A program made the position numbers and the translations under genes. Positions 5,925-6,114 of a stretch of 6,114 nucleotides of DNA are shown here, one piece after another (position 1 is the stretch's first letter; each line of letters starts with the position of its first letter). The notes beneath the pieces are model-generated. The model worked only from the letters and a program-made list of their open reading frames with translations, was not told the origin of the DNA and did no database searches. Source of the DNA: AWTP1-13 sp036280295 (GTDB lineage: Bacteria; Pseudomonadota; Alphaproteobacteria; Rhizobiales; Hyphomicrobiaceae); assembly GCA_036280295.1 (NCBI GenBank), contig DASURA010000420.1, positions 1 through 6,114 of the forward strand, in the 5' to 3' direction.

Positions 5925-6114
5925 CCTGACGCGGCTAAGCGTCAGGGCTTCGATCGAGACGTTTCGCGCTGCTTACGCGGCGAGAGCGGTCTCAGCATAG
6001 TTGTCATTGGCAACTATACGATTGACCCGATAACGGCGGATATCATACCGAGCGAAAGTACACCCTTTACACCCTCGTCGATCCTATTTCGCCCCCACCT
6101 CAGGGGTCAGGTGC
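5925..6114 (-). ncRNA. ssrA: tmRNA (ssrA), mRNA-like coding piece of a permuted two-piece gene, partial
   Basis: tmRNA rescues stalled ribosomes and adds a degradation tag to the unfinished protein. On the minus strand the mature piece should start at G6096 with GGGGGCG, followed 12 bases in by GGATCGACG; this matches the 5' tRNA-like half of E. coli tmRNA, including its spacing. A pseudoknot-sized segment follows, then ATAGTT and the tag codons. Helix 5 is recognisable as GAGAC (5989-5993) pairing with GTCTC (5956-5960) around the end of the tag. An 8-bp stem CCTGACGC/GCGTCAGG (5925-5946) closes the structured part seen here. No T-arm or matching 3' acceptor strand occurs between the tag and sspB, as expected if the gene is circularly permuted and its acceptor piece lies beyond 6114. 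Bases 6096-6113 form a 5-bp hairpin (CACCT/AGGTG) that could belong to the excised intervening segment. The 3' boundary is uncertain. Confidence 0.9.
5973..6011 (-). other. tmRNA tag reading frame, ANDNYAETALAA-stop
   Basis: Starting at the resume codon GCC (6009-6011), the frame reads A-N-D-N-Y-A-E-T-A-L-A-A and ends at TAA (5973-5975). With the alanine carried by the tmRNA itself, the appended tag would be AANDNYAETALAA. The ANDN start is the hallmark of alphaproteobacterial tags, and the C-terminal LAA is the ClpX recognition end. The preceding TATAGTT matches the conserved UAGU element that sets the resume codon. Confidence 0.93.

Noticed and set aside
5123..5929. Plus-strand frame of 268 codons opposite sspB and running into the tmRNA
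   Set aside because: It is antisense to a well supported sspB and its composition is low in structure; no family resemblance seen.
5889..6096. A standard one-piece tmRNA ending before sspB
   Set aside because: GCCCTCC near 5889 could loosely pair with the GGGGGC start, but no T-arm with a TTCGA-type loop precedes it and it pairs better with the local GGAGGGC; the permuted form explains the layout.

Overview
The window reads as a stretch of a GC-rich alphaproteobacterial chromosome. Every supported gene lies on the minus strand, so transcription runs from high to low coordinates. The lineage call rests on three things: an SspB of the alphaproteobacterial type with a C-terminal LDKFRKR tail, the order hflK-hflC-Deg protease, and a tmRNA gene whose layout fits the circularly permuted, two-piece form typical of this class. 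I cannot name a genus.

Layout in transcription order. At the right edge (about 5925-6114) is the mRNA-like part of a tmRNA (ssrA). Its tag frame encodes ANDNYAETALAA followed by TAA. The tRNA-like 5' half (GGGGGCG ... GGAUCGACG) lies upstream of the tag, while the acceptor/T-arm half must lie beyond the right edge. Then come sspB (5099-5821, adaptor that delivers tmRNA-tagged proteins to ClpXP), a 194-bp gap with repeated AATTCCGC motifs, hflK (3807-4904) and hflC (2893-3807), which overlap by one base and encode the membrane partner complex of FtsH. Next are a doubtful 74-codon ORF with an internal 12-bp tandem duplication (2631-2855), a one-PDZ Deg/HtrA periplasmic serine protease (1388-2620), a 68-bp nested palindrome (1322-1389), psd (594-1307, phosphatidylserine decarboxylase), and the 5' part of pssA (1-491, phosphatidylserine synthase), cut by the left edge.

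Functionally there are two blocks. The right two thirds form a protein quality-control neighbourhood: ribosome rescue tag (tmRNA), its proteolysis adaptor (SspB), the FtsH modulators (HflK/HflC) and an envelope protease/chaperone (Deg). The left third makes phosphatidylethanolamine: PssA forms phosphatidylserine from CDP-diacylglycerol and serine, and Psd decarboxylates it. The most notable item is the tmRNA, an RNA gene that protein-only reading would miss, lying directly upstream of and co-oriented with the gene for its own adaptor. I see no mobile element, CRISPR array or clearly new system.
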